Source: Pseudomonadota bacterium (GTDB taxonomy: Bacteria > Pseudomonadota > Gammaproteobacteria > Steroidobacterales > Steroidobacteraceae). From it: a stretch of 64,000 bases of DNA. The translations under genes were made by a program, and so were the position numbers. A model generated the notes under the pieces. That model ran no database searches and was not told where the DNA came from. It worked only from the letters and a program-made list of their open reading frames with translations. Below, in pieces: positions 18,584-29,441 of the stretch (position 1 is the stretch's first letter; the number at the start of each line of letters is the position of its first letter). The stretch covers positions 36,120 through 100,119 of the forward strand of contig JAJYUL010000008.1 in the NCBI GenBank assembly GCA_021792555.1. Direction: 5' to 3'.

Positions 18584-19771
18584 TCAGCTTGCAAACCAGA
18601 GCCGGATGTCATCGGCCACGCGAGTGAACAGCCCGCCGGCCGGCACCGGTGCGAGCGTCACAATGGGCGTGGTGTCGACCTGCTGACCTGCCCCATTGGT
18701 GACGATCAGCGTGCCGACGGGGGTTCCGGCGGCGAGCGGCGCCACGAGCGGCCAGTGATTCCAGACGATGCGGGTGCTCAGCGTCGCGTCCGGGCCCCGC
18801 GCTACGGTGAGGACGATGGGCTGCGCCGGGCCGACCGCGGCATGCCCCGCTGCCGATTCGTAAACGCGCGGTTTGGCGACGATGGCGCGCGCGGCAGCAA
18901 CGTTCTCGTTCTCGTAGAAGTTGTACCCGTAGTTCAGCAGCGCCTCGCTGTCATCGACGCGGCCGTCCCAGCTCGGCGCCCCGAGCACCACCGTCACCAG
19001 GCGCATGCCGTGACGATCGGCCGAGGTGACCATGCAGTAGCCGGCCGCATCCGTATAGCCGGTCTTCATCCCGTCGACCGACGGGTCGGTCCACAGCAGC
19101 GAGACGCGGTTGCGCTGTGTGATGTGATCCCAGGTGAACTTCTTGATCTTGAAGATGAAGTAGTACTGCGGGAAGTCCCGGATGATGTCCGAGGCGAGCG
19201 TGGCGAGGTCACGCGCCGTCGTGTAGTGATCGGGCTTCGGCAGTCCGTCGACGTCCTCGTAATGCGTCGAGTTCAGGCCGAGCCGCTTGGCGTAATCGTT
19301 CATCAGCGTCACGAATCCCGCCTGGGTGCCTCCGACTTTCTGCGCGAGCGCGACGGTGGCATCGTTGCCCGACTCCACGATCATGCCCTTGAGCAGATTG
19401 AGCACGGAGACCTGGCTGCCCGGGTTGATGAACATGCGCGAGCCGCCCGTGCGCCACGCCGCGGTGCTCACCGTCACCGGCGTCTGCAGCGTCAGCTGCC
19501 CGCTCTTCAGCGCGGAGAACACGATGTAGGCGGTCATGAGCTTCGTCAGGCTCGCCATGGGCATCTTTTCGTTGGCGTTCTTCGCCGCGAGCACCTTGCC
19601 GGTGTTGTAGTCGACCACGATGTACGCGCGCGCGTTGAGCGCGGGCGGCGGCGGCACCGGCACGGCCATCGGGGCGGCCGGGGCGGGCGCGGCCTGGGTC
19701 GCCGGGGCGAGCGCTGCCAGAAGCGGCAGCGCGGCGGCCGACAAGGCGGCCAGGGCAGACGAGCGGGGCAT
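18584..19771 (-). CDS. dacC: D-alanyl-D-alanine carboxypeptidase (PBP5/6 type)
   Basis: The enzyme trims the terminal D-Ala from peptidoglycan pentapeptides. The 395-residue protein has a signal peptide of about 27 residues (ending ATQA). The three catalytic motifs are Ser74-x-x-Lys77 (SLTK), Ser134-Gly-Asn136 and Lys236-Thr-Gly. The C-terminal PBP5_C beta domain extends from about 290, and the last residues (VADDIRLWFAS) form an amphipathic membrane anchor. A strong AAGGAGGA precedes the ATG. The gene lies between rlpA and dat in the cell-wall block. Assignment to dacA or dacC paralogue is not possible from sequence alone. Confidence 0.95.
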   Translation of the reverse strand: MPRSSALAALSAAALPLLAALAPATQAAPAPAAPMAVPVPPPPALNARAYIVVDYNTGKVLAAKNANEKMPMASLTKLMTAYIVFSALKSGQLTLQTPVTVSTAAWRTGGSRMFINPGSQVSVLNLLKGMIVESGNDATVALAQKVGGTQAGFVTLMNDYAKRLGLNSTHYEDVDGLPKPDHYTTARDLATLASDIIRDFPQYYFIFKIKKFTWDHITQRNRVSLLWTDPSVDGMKTGYTDAAGYCMVTSADRHGMRLVTVVLGAPSWDGRVDDSEALLNYGYNFYENENVAAARAIVAKPRVYESAAGHAAVGPAQPIVLTVARGPDATLSTRIVWNHWPLVAPLAAGTPVGTLIVTNGAGQQVDTTPIVTLAPVPAGGLFTRVADDIRLWFAS

Positions 19772-19789
19772 GGGGCGATTCCTCCTTAG

Positions 19790-19797
19790 CTCAATGG
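19790..19797 (-). promoter_or_regulatory. Strong Shine-Dalgarno for dacC
   Basis: The minus-strand sequence AAGGAGGA ends 18 bases before the dacC coding sequence begins in a gap of about 92 bases after rlpA's stop side. It is the best ribosome site in the block, where most other starts are coupled overlaps, so dacC probably has independent, high-level initiation and may have its own promoter here. Confidence 0.6.
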
Positions 19798-19863
19798 TGC
19801 AGCGGAGCGCAGATTAAGATTACGTCCGCGCCGGATAGTTCGTTACGGGGCACACGCGGGCGC

Positions 19864-20676
19864 TCAGGGTTTGACCAGGATGGCGCCCGGATAGCCGAGG
19901 GCCGCCAGGCGCGCCGCGAGCCCGTCGTATTGCGCCACGTCGTGGATCGGGCCGACCCGCACGCGGTACAGATTGCCCCCGGTCACCGCCGGGGAGAGGA
20001 TGAACGCGTTCTGGAGGCCCGCGGCGTGCAGCCGGGCGAGCACGCGCTCGGCGTTCGCCGGCACCGCGAACGCGCCGACCTGCACGTACAGGAACGCACC
20101 GACCGGCTGGATGGCGCTCGCGAGCGCCGCGGGGCTGCCGGGCGTGAGGGCCTGCACGTCCACCAGCGCCGTGCCGGTCCCGAGCATGCCGAGTTTGGCG
20201 GCCGCCAGGTAGGACAGGTCGATCAAGCGGTGCGCGACGAACGGTCCGCGGTCATTGACCTTCACAATGACGCTGCGGCCGTTGCTCAGATCGGTGACGC
20301 GGACGTAGGTCGGCAGCGGCAGCACCTTGTTGGCCGCGGTCATGGCGTACATGTTGTAGCGGTCGCCGTCGGCGGTGTATCGGCCATCGGAGTTCGGGCC
20401 GTACCACGACGCCACGCCGATCCGGTTGTAGCCGTCGGCGCTCGCGAGCACGTAGTAGCGCCGGCCGTTGACGTCGTAGAAGGGCGGGTTGCCGCGCGGG
20501 GCCGGCGGCAAGTAGCGCGGCACGGGATTGGGGATCGAGCGCCAGTTCGCCGGCAGCGGCGGCAGTCCGGGGGCGGGACTTGCGCCGAGGTGACGGGTCG
20601 TGGCGCAGCCGGCGAGCGCAGCGGCAAGGGCGGCGGCCCCGATCGGGGCCAGGCGGGCGCGCCGCGCGCTCCTCAC
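19864..20676 (-). CDS. rlpA: RlpA septal/peptidoglycan lipoprotein (DPBB + SPOR), catalytic His position is Asn
   Basis: RlpA is a lipoprotein that in Pseudomonas cleaves peptide-free glycan strands. The 270-residue protein has a lipobox LAGC with Cys24. The DPBB domain spans about 84-165 (GVASWYGPNSDGRYTADGDRY). The SPOR domain spans about 195-270 (AFLYVQVGAFAVPANAERV). The conserved active Asp is Asp142 (NDRGPF). The position 26 residues earlier, His in P. aeruginosa RlpA (by my recollection H131 and D157), is Asn116 here (MTAANKVLPLP). Activity may therefore be lost or altered. The start overlaps the mltB stop by four bases. Confidence 0.94.
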   Translation of the reverse strand: MRSARRARLAPIGAAALAAALAGCATTRHLGASPAPGLPPLPANWRSIPNPVPRYLPPAPRGNPPFYDVNGRRYYVLASADGYNRIGVASWYGPNSDGRYTADGDRYNMYAMTAANKVLPLPTYVRVTDLSNGRSVIVKVNDRGPFVAHRLIDLSYLAAAKLGMLGTGTALVDVQALTPGSPAALASAIQPVGAFLYVQVGAFAVPANAERVLARLHAAGLQNAFILSPAVTGGNLYRVRVGPIHDVAQYDGLAARLAALGYPGAILVKP

Positions 20677-21740
20677 CGCGGACGGCCCAGGCGGGCCGCA
20701 GGCTTGTGCGGGGGATGCACCGCCGCGGCCAGGGGCGCAGGCCCGGACGAGTCGGGCAGGTGCCGGGCGATCGCCCTCGCCAGCCCGTCCACCGCCATCG
20801 CGTAGAGCTTGCTGTAGTTGTACGTGAGCAGGGCGTGGAAATTGTTGAAGCCGACGCGATAGATCGGGCCGGAGCGCGTGTGCGCGAGCAGCAGCACGAC
20901 GGGCGTGCCGGCCGGCTCGGGGCGCTCGACCTCGACGCCCTGCGCGGCGAGCGAGCCGACCGTGCGATCGAGCGCCAGGCTGTCCGGATTGACGTCAAAC
21001 CGTGCGCCCGGCTCGATGCGCACCCGGGAGAGAACCGGCGCGCCGGGCTGCCAGCCATGGGCGCGCAGATAGTGCGCGACGCTCGCGAAGATGTCGTCCC
21101 AGTTCGTGAACAGGTTCGGCGGAGCGCTCCCGGTGCCTACCGCAAAGCGCAGGTAGGTCGAGGGCATGAACTGCAGCGGACCCATGGCGCCGGCGTAGGA
21201 GCCCTTGACGGTGAGCGGATCGAGTCCGTCGCGCTGCGTGAGTACCAGGAAGCGCTCGAGCTGCAGCTTGAAGAACCGGCTGCGCGCCGGGTAGTCGAAT
21301 GCCAGGGTGCTCAGCGCATCGAGCACGCGGAACGTGCCGGTGAGGTGCCCGTAATAGGTCTCGACGCCGAGGATGGCCACGATGTAGCGCGGATCGACCC
21401 CCTGCTCGGCGCCGATGCGATCGAGCGCCTCGCGGTGCGCCTGCCAGAATGCCGCGCCGGCGGCGATGCGCGCGGGGGTGAGGAAGATCCGCCGGTACTG
21501 CCACCACTTGAGCACCTGCTCGGCGGGCCGGTTCATCATCGCGATGATGTCCGGCTGCGGCCGCGCCTGCTCGAGGATGCGCAGCACGCGTGCCCGGTTC
21601 AGCCCGTCGCGGCGCGCGATATGCGCGGCGAAGCGCTGCAGCTGCGCGCGCGGGAAAGACGCGCCCGCATCGGGCGCGGCGGCGGCCGGCCGGGGCAGGA
21701 TGGCCAGGAGGAACAGGGCGAGGAGAATCGAACGCAGCAC
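20673..21740 (-). CDS. mltB: Membrane-bound lytic murein transglycosylase B
   Basis: MltB cleaves peptidoglycan glycan strands, generating anhydro-muropeptides. The 355-residue protein has a signal peptide (LRSILLALFLLAILPRPAAA) without a lipobox Cys, so it may be soluble rather than lipid-anchored. The catalytic Glu127 is in GVETYYGHLTG. Other family marks are KWWQYRRIFL and GSYAGAMGPLQFMPST. I chose GTG at 21740 as the only start giving the signal peptide; upstream frame is rodA. It ends four bases inside rlpA's start. Confidence 0.92.
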   Translation of the reverse strand: MLRSILLALFLLAILPRPAAAAPDAGASFPRAQLQRFAAHIARRDGLNRARVLRILEQARPQPDIIAMMNRPAEQVLKWWQYRRIFLTPARIAAGAAFWQAHREALDRIGAEQGVDPRYIVAILGVETYYGHLTGTFRVLDALSTLAFDYPARSRFFKLQLERFLVLTQRDGLDPLTVKGSYAGAMGPLQFMPSTYLRFAVGTGSAPPNLFTNWDDIFASVAHYLRAHGWQPGAPVLSRVRIEPGARFDVNPDSLALDRTVGSLAAQGVEVERPEPAGTPVVLLLAHTRSGPIYRVGFNNFHALLTYNYSKLYAMAVDGLARAIARHLPDSSGPAPLAAAVHPPHKPAARLGRPR

Positions 21741-21751
21741 TTGAGCGCTCT

Positions 21752-22888
21752 TTAGCCCATCAGCTTTCGATGCGAATACAACGACATCAGAATACCGAAA
21801 CCTGACAGCACCGTCACCACCGAACTGCCCCCGTAGCTCACCAACGGCAACGGCACGCCGACCACCGGCACGAGTCCCGTGACCATGCCGGCGTTGATGA
21901 ACACGTAGACGAAGAACGTGAGCGCGATGCTGCCGCCGAGCAGGCGCGAGAACGTATCCGGACACTGCATGGACAGGTAGATCGAGCGGCCGATGACGAA
22001 CGCGTACAGCAGCAGCAGCACCACGAGCCCGAGCAGCCCGAACTCCTCGCCGATCACCGCGAAGATGAAATCCGTGGTGCGCTCGGGCAGGAAATCGAGC
22101 CGCGCCTGGCTGCCGGCCATCCAGCCCTTGCCGAAGACGCCGCCGGAGCCGACGGCGATCTGCGACTGGATGATGTGATAGCCGGCCCCAAGCGGATGGG
22201 CCTCCGGATTGAGGAAGGTGAGCAGCCGCTCGCGCTGATAGCCGTGCATGAAGCGCAGGCCCACCGCGCCGGCGGCGACCGCGAGCAGCAGCAGGGCGAT
22301 GAGCACGCGCACGCGCAGACCGGCGAGAAACACGACCACCGCGGCCGCGGCGGCGATGAGCGCCGCGGTGCCGAGGTCCGGCTCCTTGGCGACCAGCGCC
22401 ACCGGCGCCAGGATGATGAGCGCGAGCATGCCGAGGTCGCTCCAGCGCGGCGGCAGGGGACGCTCGTGCAGGTACCAGGCGCACATCATGGGCACGGCCA
22501 GCTTCATCAGCTCGGACGGCTGGAAGTGAATCGGGCCGAGATCGAGCCAGCGCTTGGCGCCGAGATGCACGTGGCCGACGGCGGCCACGGCCAGCAGCAG
22601 CAGGATGCCGAGCCCGTAGAGCCACGGGGAGGCGCGGCGCAGCAGATTGGGGCTGATGCGCGCCACGGCGAGCATGATGACGATGCCGAGCACGAGCCGC
22701 AGCAGGGTGCGCACGAGCATCGGCGTGTTCTCGCCCGAGGCGCTGTAGAGCACCGCCAGTCCGAAGGCGGCCGTCAGTCCGAGGCCGACCGCGAGCGGCC
22801 CGTCGACCTTCAGCGCGAGCAGCACCCGCGCCGCGCCGCTCAGCGTTCGGCGCGTGCGCGAATCGGTCGAGATCTCTTCGTGGATCAT
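21752..22888 (-). CDS. rodA: Peptidoglycan glycosyltransferase RodA (SEDS)
   Basis: RodA polymerises glycan strands during elongation with PBP2. The 378-residue integral membrane protein has about ten TM helices. Family motifs are LGAKRWLDLGPIHFQPSELMK, KEPDLGTAALI, FLPERTTDFIFAVIGEEFG and VSYGGSSVV. Its start overlaps the PBP2 gene's stop by four bases, so the partner proteins are translationally coupled. Confidence 0.97.
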   Translation of the reverse strand: MIHEEISTDSRTRRTLSGAARVLLALKVDGPLAVGLGLTAAFGLAVLYSASGENTPMLVRTLLRLVLGIVIMLAVARISPNLLRRASPWLYGLGILLLLAVAAVGHVHLGAKRWLDLGPIHFQPSELMKLAVPMMCAWYLHERPLPPRWSDLGMLALIILAPVALVAKEPDLGTAALIAAAAAVVVFLAGLRVRVLIALLLLAVAAGAVGLRFMHGYQRERLLTFLNPEAHPLGAGYHIIQSQIAVGSGGVFGKGWMAGSQARLDFLPERTTDFIFAVIGEEFGLLGLVVLLLLYAFVIGRSIYLSMQCPDTFSRLLGGSIALTFFVYVFINAGMVTGLVPVVGVPLPLVSYGGSSVVTVLSGFGILMSLYSHRKLMG

Positions 22889-24873
22889 GGCTCGGCGGCC
22901 CGCTGCAGCGGCGTGAACCTCGGGTCGACCCCGGGCTCGGCACGGGGCTTGATGCCGGCCGGTTCGGACAGCGCAGCGCGGCCGGGGTGAGCCAGCAGCT
23001 TGCCGTTCGGGCCGAGAAGGTAAGCGTTCATCAGCTTGCGTGCAATCGGCGCAGCGCCCGTGGCGCCGTAGCCGGCGTGCTCGACCAGCACCGCGATCGC
23101 GATGCGCGGGGCCTGCGCGGGCGCGAAGGCGATGAACCAGGCATCGTCACGCAGTTTCTCCGGACCCGTGTCCTCGTTGCCGACGTCATTGGCCTGCTCG
23201 CGGGTCAACTGGGCGGTGCCGGTCTTGCCGGCGATGGGGTACGGGCTGTTGATCATCTGCCAGTAGGCGGTGCCGCGCGGGTTCGTGGTCACGCCGACCA
23301 TGGCTTTGATGACCACCTTCCACGAGGCCGGGCTGATCATGGTGAGGTTGCCGTCGAGGATCGGCCGCTTCCAGTGGATCTGCTGCGTGCGCGGATTGCG
23401 CAGTCCGGTCACCAGGCGCGGCTGGAAGCTCAGCCCGCGCGTGGCGAGCATGGCGGTGTAATGGGCGAGCTGCAGCGGCGTGGTGAGAAAATCGCCCTGA
23501 CCGATGCCGAGGATCACCGTATCGCCGGGGTACCAGCCGCGGTCGTGCGGGTAATGCTTCGCCATCCAGGCGGGGGTGGGCGCGAGCCCGGACTGCTCGC
23601 CGGGGATGTCGATGCCCGTCGGGTGGCCGAAGCCGAAGTTCGGCAGCCAGGCCCCCAGACGATCGACGCCCATCTTGTAGGCGAGACGGTAGAAATACAC
23701 GTCGCACGACATGATGATCGCCATGCGCAGGCCGACCCAGCCGCACACCTCGTGCGCGGCGTTGTGGAAGAGGTGAGCGCTGCCGGGCAGGTGCCAGGCC
23801 GAGGCGGCATAGATCCGCTTGGTGGGATTGATGATCCCTTCGGTGAGCGCCCCGAGGGCGATCCCCGGCTTGATGGTCGAGCCGGAGGGCAGCTGCGCGC
23901 GCAGCGCCCGGTTGAACAGCGGCAGGCGCGGGTTGTTGACCAGGGCCTCGTACTGCTTCTCGCTGATGCCGCGGGCAAACAGATTCGGGTCGAACGCCGG
24001 GGAGCTCGCCATGGCGATGATGTCGCCGGTCCACGGATCGATCGCCACGACCGCGCCGTCCTGGCCCTTCAGCAGCTTCTCGGCGAGCCGCTGGATCTTC
24101 AGGTCGAGCGAGACAATGACATCGTCTCCGGCGACCGGCGCCTTGAAGTGCAGTTCCTTGCCGAGCGCCCCGGCGCGGCGCACCGGGCGGCCGAGCGCAT
24201 CGACCAGCGTCTGCCGATAACCGTTGGTGCCGTGCAGATACTTCTCGTACGCCGCCTCGACCCCGGTCTGGCCGATCACCGCGGTGCCGGCGTACTCGGC
24301 CTGATTCAGGTGAGCGAGCTCGCGGGCGCTGATCGTGCCGACGTAGCCGATCGCATCGACCGCGAGCTTGCCGAACGGATACCAGCGGGCCTGGCGCGGA
24401 CTGATGTTGATGCCGGGAAACTCGTAGCGGCGTGCCGCGAAGCGCGCCACCTCCTCGGCCGAGAGATCGAGCCGGATCGGCACGGCGTCGAAGCTCAGGC
24501 GCGACCTGATGGTGCGGATCAGCTCGGGCAGGTCGGTCTGCTGCAGCAGGCCGAGCCGGACCAGGTGCTCGAGCTCATCGTTCAGATCCGGCACCCGATC
24601 GGGCGTCAGATCCAGATCGAAGGTCGGCCGGTTCGAGGCGATGACCTCGCCATCGCGCGCGATGATCAGCCCGCGGGCCGCCGGGATCGGCACCGTGCGC
24701 ACGCCGTTGTCGAGCGAGAGCACCTCGTAATAGTGCTGGCGGACGACCTGTAAATAATAGAGTCGGCCGAGCACCGCGAAGGCCGCCAGCACCATCACTG
24801 CGCCGGCGAACCAGGCGCGCCGGTTGAACATGCGCTGTTCGCGCCAGTGATCCTTGATGCGGACGGGAGACAT
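22885..24873 (-). CDS. mrdA: Penicillin-binding protein 2 (elongation transpeptidase)
   Basis: PBP2 is the class B transpeptidase of the elongasome. The 662-residue protein has one N-terminal TM helix (about 19-40) and a PBP dimerisation domain. The transpeptidase domain has Ser330-x-x-Lys (PSGSTIKP), the second motif Ser-Cys-Asp (MSCDVYFY) in place of the usual SxN, and KTG near 548 (AGKTGTAQ). The SxD form is normal for PBP2. Start ATG at 24873 follows mreD by 17 bases. Confidence 0.97.
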   Translation of the reverse strand: MSPVRIKDHWREQRMFNRRAWFAGAVMVLAAFAVLGRLYYLQVVRQHYYEVLSLDNGVRTVPIPAARGLIIARDGEVIASNRPTFDLDLTPDRVPDLNDELEHLVRLGLLQQTDLPELIRTIRSRLSFDAVPIRLDLSAEEVARFAARRYEFPGINISPRQARWYPFGKLAVDAIGYVGTISARELAHLNQAEYAGTAVIGQTGVEAAYEKYLHGTNGYRQTLVDALGRPVRRAGALGKELHFKAPVAGDDVIVSLDLKIQRLAEKLLKGQDGAVVAIDPWTGDIIAMASSPAFDPNLFARGISEKQYEALVNNPRLPLFNRALRAQLPSGSTIKPGIALGALTEGIINPTKRIYAASAWHLPGSAHLFHNAAHEVCGWVGLRMAIIMSCDVYFYRLAYKMGVDRLGAWLPNFGFGHPTGIDIPGEQSGLAPTPAWMAKHYPHDRGWYPGDTVILGIGQGDFLTTPLQLAHYTAMLATRGLSFQPRLVTGLRNPRTQQIHWKRPILDGNLTMISPASWKVVIKAMVGVTTNPRGTAYWQMINSPYPIAGKTGTAQLTREQANDVGNEDTGPEKLRDDAWFIAFAPAQAPRIAIAVLVEHAGYGATGAAPIARKLMNAYLLGPNGKLLAHPGRAALSEPAGIKPRAEPGVDPRFTPLQRAAEP

Positions 24874-24890
24874 CGCGCAGGCGGCGGCCG

Positions 24891-25364
24891 TCAGGCGCGC
24901 GGTCGGTAGGTGCGGGCCAGCACCGAGGCCACCGGCGGCCACAGCAGCGCGCCGGTGAACGCCGGCACCCAGCGCAGCGGCGTGGTGAGCGGATGTCCGC
25001 TCCAGCCATCGATGGCCCACAGCACGAATTCATAGAGTACCAGCACGGCGAGCAGCACCAGCGCCTGCTGCAGCAGCGGCTTGGTGCGGATGCGCTGATG
25101 CTCGCGCACGCCGAGGTAGGCGACCAGGGCCACCGCGAGCGCGTGCTCGCCGAGCACCGGGCCCTGGAACGCATCGAGCAGCAGTCCGCAGACCCAGCCG
25201 AGACCGATGCCGCCGCTGCGCGGGGTCTGGATCGACCAGTAGAACACCACCAGCACGAGAAAGTCCGGCCGCGCGATGGCGAGCCACGAGGGCAGCGGCA
25301 CCAGCGTCAGCGCCAGCGCGACCAGCACCGACTTGAAAATCGCACCGCGGGGCGAGACGTTCAT
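24891..25364 (-). CDS. mreD: Rod shape-determining protein MreD
   Basis: MreD is the small membrane component of the elongasome linking MreC and MreB to RodA/PBP2. The 157-residue protein has about five TM helices. Its family features are RPDFLVLVVFYWSIQTP near 33-50 and GLLLDAFQGPVLGEHAL. It overlaps the mreC stop by four bases and precedes mrdA by 17 bases. Confidence 0.93.
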   Translation of the reverse strand: MNVSPRGAIFKSVLVALALTLVPLPSWLAIARPDFLVLVVFYWSIQTPRSGGIGLGWVCGLLLDAFQGPVLGEHALAVALVAYLGVREHQRIRTKPLLQQALVLLAVLVLYEFVLWAIDGWSGHPLTTPLRWVPAFTGALLWPPVASVLARTYRPRA

Positions 25365-26473
25365 GGCGTGCGCCGGTGGACGGTCCGCGCCGGCGGCGGC
25401 GGGGCAGGTTTGGGCGCTGCCGACTTCGATGCCGAAGGCCTGGGCTTCGCCGAGGCGGGTGTGCCCGAGGTGGGCGTCGCCGGCGCGCCCGGCGGCGAGG
25501 CGGATTTCACCGGCGCCGCCCCCGCGGCCGGCGTGCACACCGCCGGGCGTGGCGGCGGCGGCAGGGGCTGCGCGCCGGGCGTGCCGGCGAGCAGCTGTCC
25601 GTGGCGCTTCAGCAGGGGCGCGGCGGGGTTGTCATGGCGGAACCAGAGCAGCATCACGGCCCGGTCGGTCTGAAGGTGCGCGAACGGTTTGGCCAGCACC
25701 TGGTCCATGGGCTGGATCGCGCCGCGGTGAATCTGAGTGATGCGCGCCACGGGATAGCCGGAAGGGAACACCCCGCCGAGCCCCGATGTGACCAGCACGT
25801 CGCCGACCCGCACGTCGGCATTGGCCGGCAGGTACGGCAGTGCGAGGGCGTTCGGATCGCCCGTGCCGACTGCGATGGTGCGAAAGCCCGTGCGCTCGAT
25901 CTGCACCGGCAGATCGTGCTCCGGGTCGGTGATCAGCAGCACGACCGCGCTCCACGGGCCGACGTCCATGGTCTGCCCGACCACGCCGTAGTCATCGAGC
26001 ACGGCCTGGTTGCGGAACACCCCGTTGTGCGTCCCCCGGTCGATGAGCACCCGCTGGCGCAGCCGGCTCAACTGCAGATCGACGATGTCGGCCGGCAGCC
26101 AGCGCTCGGCGACCGGCGGCACCGAGTGCCTCAGCCCGAGGAGCGCCGCGTTCTCGCGCGCGAGCGCATCGAAGCGCAGCGTGCGCACTTCCAGATCGCG
26201 CATGCGCGTGCGCAGCTGCGCATTCTCGGCCTCGAGCGCGCGGCGCGAGGTGAAGGAGCGCTCGAGCCACTGCCAGCCGGCGATCGGGGAGTTGACGGCC
26301 AGCTCGACCGGGTAGGTGAGCGCCTGCAGCGCATAGCGCGCGCGCTCGAGCAGGTCCAGGCGCTGGTCGAGCACCATGACGACGATGGAGACGAGCGCGT
26401 AGAGCGTGAATCGGAACCCGGGGGAGCCCCCGCGGCTGTGCGGCGATCCGCTCCGGGTGCCGAAACCCGCCAC
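25361..26473 (-). CDS. mreC: Rod shape-determining protein MreC with long proline-rich tail
   Basis: MreC is a bitopic periplasmic scaffold that activates PBP2. The 370-residue protein has one TM helix near 22-38 and a coiled coil of about 75-115. The beta-barrel core runs from about 125-275 (RVLIDRGTHNGVFRNQAVLDDYG, VTSGLGGVFPSGYPV). The last 70 residues are Pro/Ala/Lys-rich low complexity, absent from short homologues and probably an unstructured linker. It lies 11 bases after mreB. Confidence 0.94.
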   Translation of the reverse strand: MAGFGTRSGSPHSRGGSPGFRFTLYALVSIVVMVLDQRLDLLERARYALQALTYPVELAVNSPIAGWQWLERSFTSRRALEAENAQLRTRMRDLEVRTLRFDALARENAALLGLRHSVPPVAERWLPADIVDLQLSRLRQRVLIDRGTHNGVFRNQAVLDDYGVVGQTMDVGPWSAVVLLITDPEHDLPVQIERTGFRTIAVGTGDPNALALPYLPANADVRVGDVLVTSGLGGVFPSGYPVARITQIHRGAIQPMDQVLAKPFAHLQTDRAVMLLWFRHDNPAAPLLKRHGQLLAGTPGAQPLPPPPRPAVCTPAAGAAPVKSASPPGAPATPTSGTPASAKPRPSASKSAAPKPAPPPPARTVHRRTP

Positions 26474-26484
26474 GGCGAGAGCGG

Positions 26485-27970
<1,486 letters not shown>

Positions 27971-27983
27971 GGCCCCTGAACCC

Positions 27984-29441
27984 GTGATTCACCGTCAAAC
28001 CCTGACGCAGCTGGCCGCCGATCTGCGCACCCGCAAGGTCGGCAGCGTCGAGCTGGTGCGCGCGTTCCTCGCGCGCATCGAGGCGAGCCAGCCGGCGCTG
28101 AACGCCTTCGTTTCGATTACCGCCGAGCAGGCGCTCGCCGCGGCCGAGGCGGCCGACCGGGCGCTCGCGGCCGGCCGCGGCGGCGCGCTCGAGGGCGTGC
28201 CGATCGGGCACAAGGACCTGTTCTGCACCGCCGGCGTGCGCACCACGTGCGGCTCGCGGATGCTCGAGAACTTCATCTCGCCCTATGACGCCACCGTGGT
28301 CGCGCGCCTGAAGGCCGCCGGGGCGGTGATGCTCGGCAAGCTCAATATGGACGAGTTCGCCATGGGCTCATCGAACGAGACCAGCCACTTCGGCCCGGTG
28401 CGCAACCCCTGGAACACCGCGCTCGTGCCCGGCGGCTCCTCGGGCGGTTCGGCGGCGGCCGTGGCCGCACGGCTGGTGCCGGCGGCGACCGCCACCGATA
28501 CCGGCGGCTCGATCCGCCAGCCCGCCGCGTTCTGCGGCGTGACCGGCATCAAGCCGACCTACGGCCGGGTCTCGCGCTACGGGATGATCGCCTTCGCCTC
28601 GAGCCTCGATCAGGGCGGAGTGATCGCCGCGAGCGCCGAGGACGCCGCCCGGGTGCTGCGCGAGATGGCCGGATTCGACCCGCGGGACTCGACCAGCGTC
28701 GATGCCCCGGTGCCCGACTACCTCGCCGGGCTCGACGCGCCGCTTGCGGGCGTGAGGATCGGGCTGCTGAAGGAGTTCTTCGACAAGGGGCTCGATCCGC
28801 ACTACGAGCGCTGCGTGCGCGAGGCGCTCGCCGTGTTCGAGCGGCTCGGGGCGAGCCTGCGCGAGGTCAGCCTGCCGAACATCCCGCTGTCGGTGCCCGT
28901 GTACTACGTGGTGGCCCCCGCGGAGTGCTCCTCGAACCTCGCGCGCTACGACGGGGTGCGCTTCGGGCATCGCTGCGCCGAGGCGCGCGACCTGGAGGAT
29001 CTGTACAAGCGCTCGCGCTCCGAGGGGTTCGGCGCCGAGGTCAAGCGGCGCATCATGACCGGAACCTACGTGCTGTCGGCCGGCTACTACGACGCCTACT
29101 ACCTCAAGGCGCAGCGCGTGCGCCGGCTCATCGCCGGGGACTTCGAGCGCGCCTTCGGCGAGGTCGATCTGCTGATGGGCCCGACCACGCCCACGGCCGC
29201 CTTCGCCCTCGGGGCGAAGACCGCCGATCCGATCACCATGTACCTGAACGACATCTACACCATCAGCGCGAACCTCGCCGGACTGCCGGCGATGTCCGTG
29301 CCGTGCGGGTTCGCCGCGGGGCTGCCCGTCGGCCTGCAGATCATCGGACCGCATTTCGCCGAGCAGCGCCTGCTGCATGCGGCGCACCGCTTCCAGCTCG
29401 AGACCGACTGGCACCTGCGCATCCCCGGGGAGTACGCATGA
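27984..29441 (+). CDS. gatA: Aspartyl/glutamyl-tRNA amidotransferase subunit A (glutaminase)
   Basis: GatA releases ammonia from glutamine for the GatB reaction. The 485-residue amidase-signature protein has the catalytic Lys in [10 protein letters not shown], the Ser in [14 protein letters not shown] and the Ser nucleophile in [15 protein letters not shown]. The start is GTG 27984, the only one giving the known N-terminus ([11 protein letters not shown]). It overlaps gatB by four bases. Confidence 0.96.
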   Translation: MIHRQTLTQLAADLRTRKVGSVELVRAFLARIEASQPALNAFVSITAEQALAAAEAADRALAAGRGGALEGVPIGHKDLFCTAGVRTTCGSRMLENFISPYDATVVARLKAAGAVMLGKLNMDEFAMGSSNETSHFGPVRNPWNTALVPGGSSGGSAAAVAARLVPAATATDTGGSIRQPAAFCGVTGIKPTYGRVSRYGMIAFASSLDQGGVIAASAEDAARVLREMAGFDPRDSTSVDAPVPDYLAGLDAPLAGVRIGLLKEFFDKGLDPHYERCVREALAVFERLGASLREVSLPNIPLSVPVYYVVAPAECSSNLARYDGVRFGHRCAEARDLEDLYKRSRSEGFGAEVKRRIMTGTYVLSAGYYDAYYLKAQRVRRLIAGDFERAFGEVDLLMGPTTPTAAFALGAKTADPITMYLNDIYTISANLAGLPAMSVPCGFAAGLPVGLQIIGPHFAEQRLLHAAHRFQLETDWHLRIPGEYA

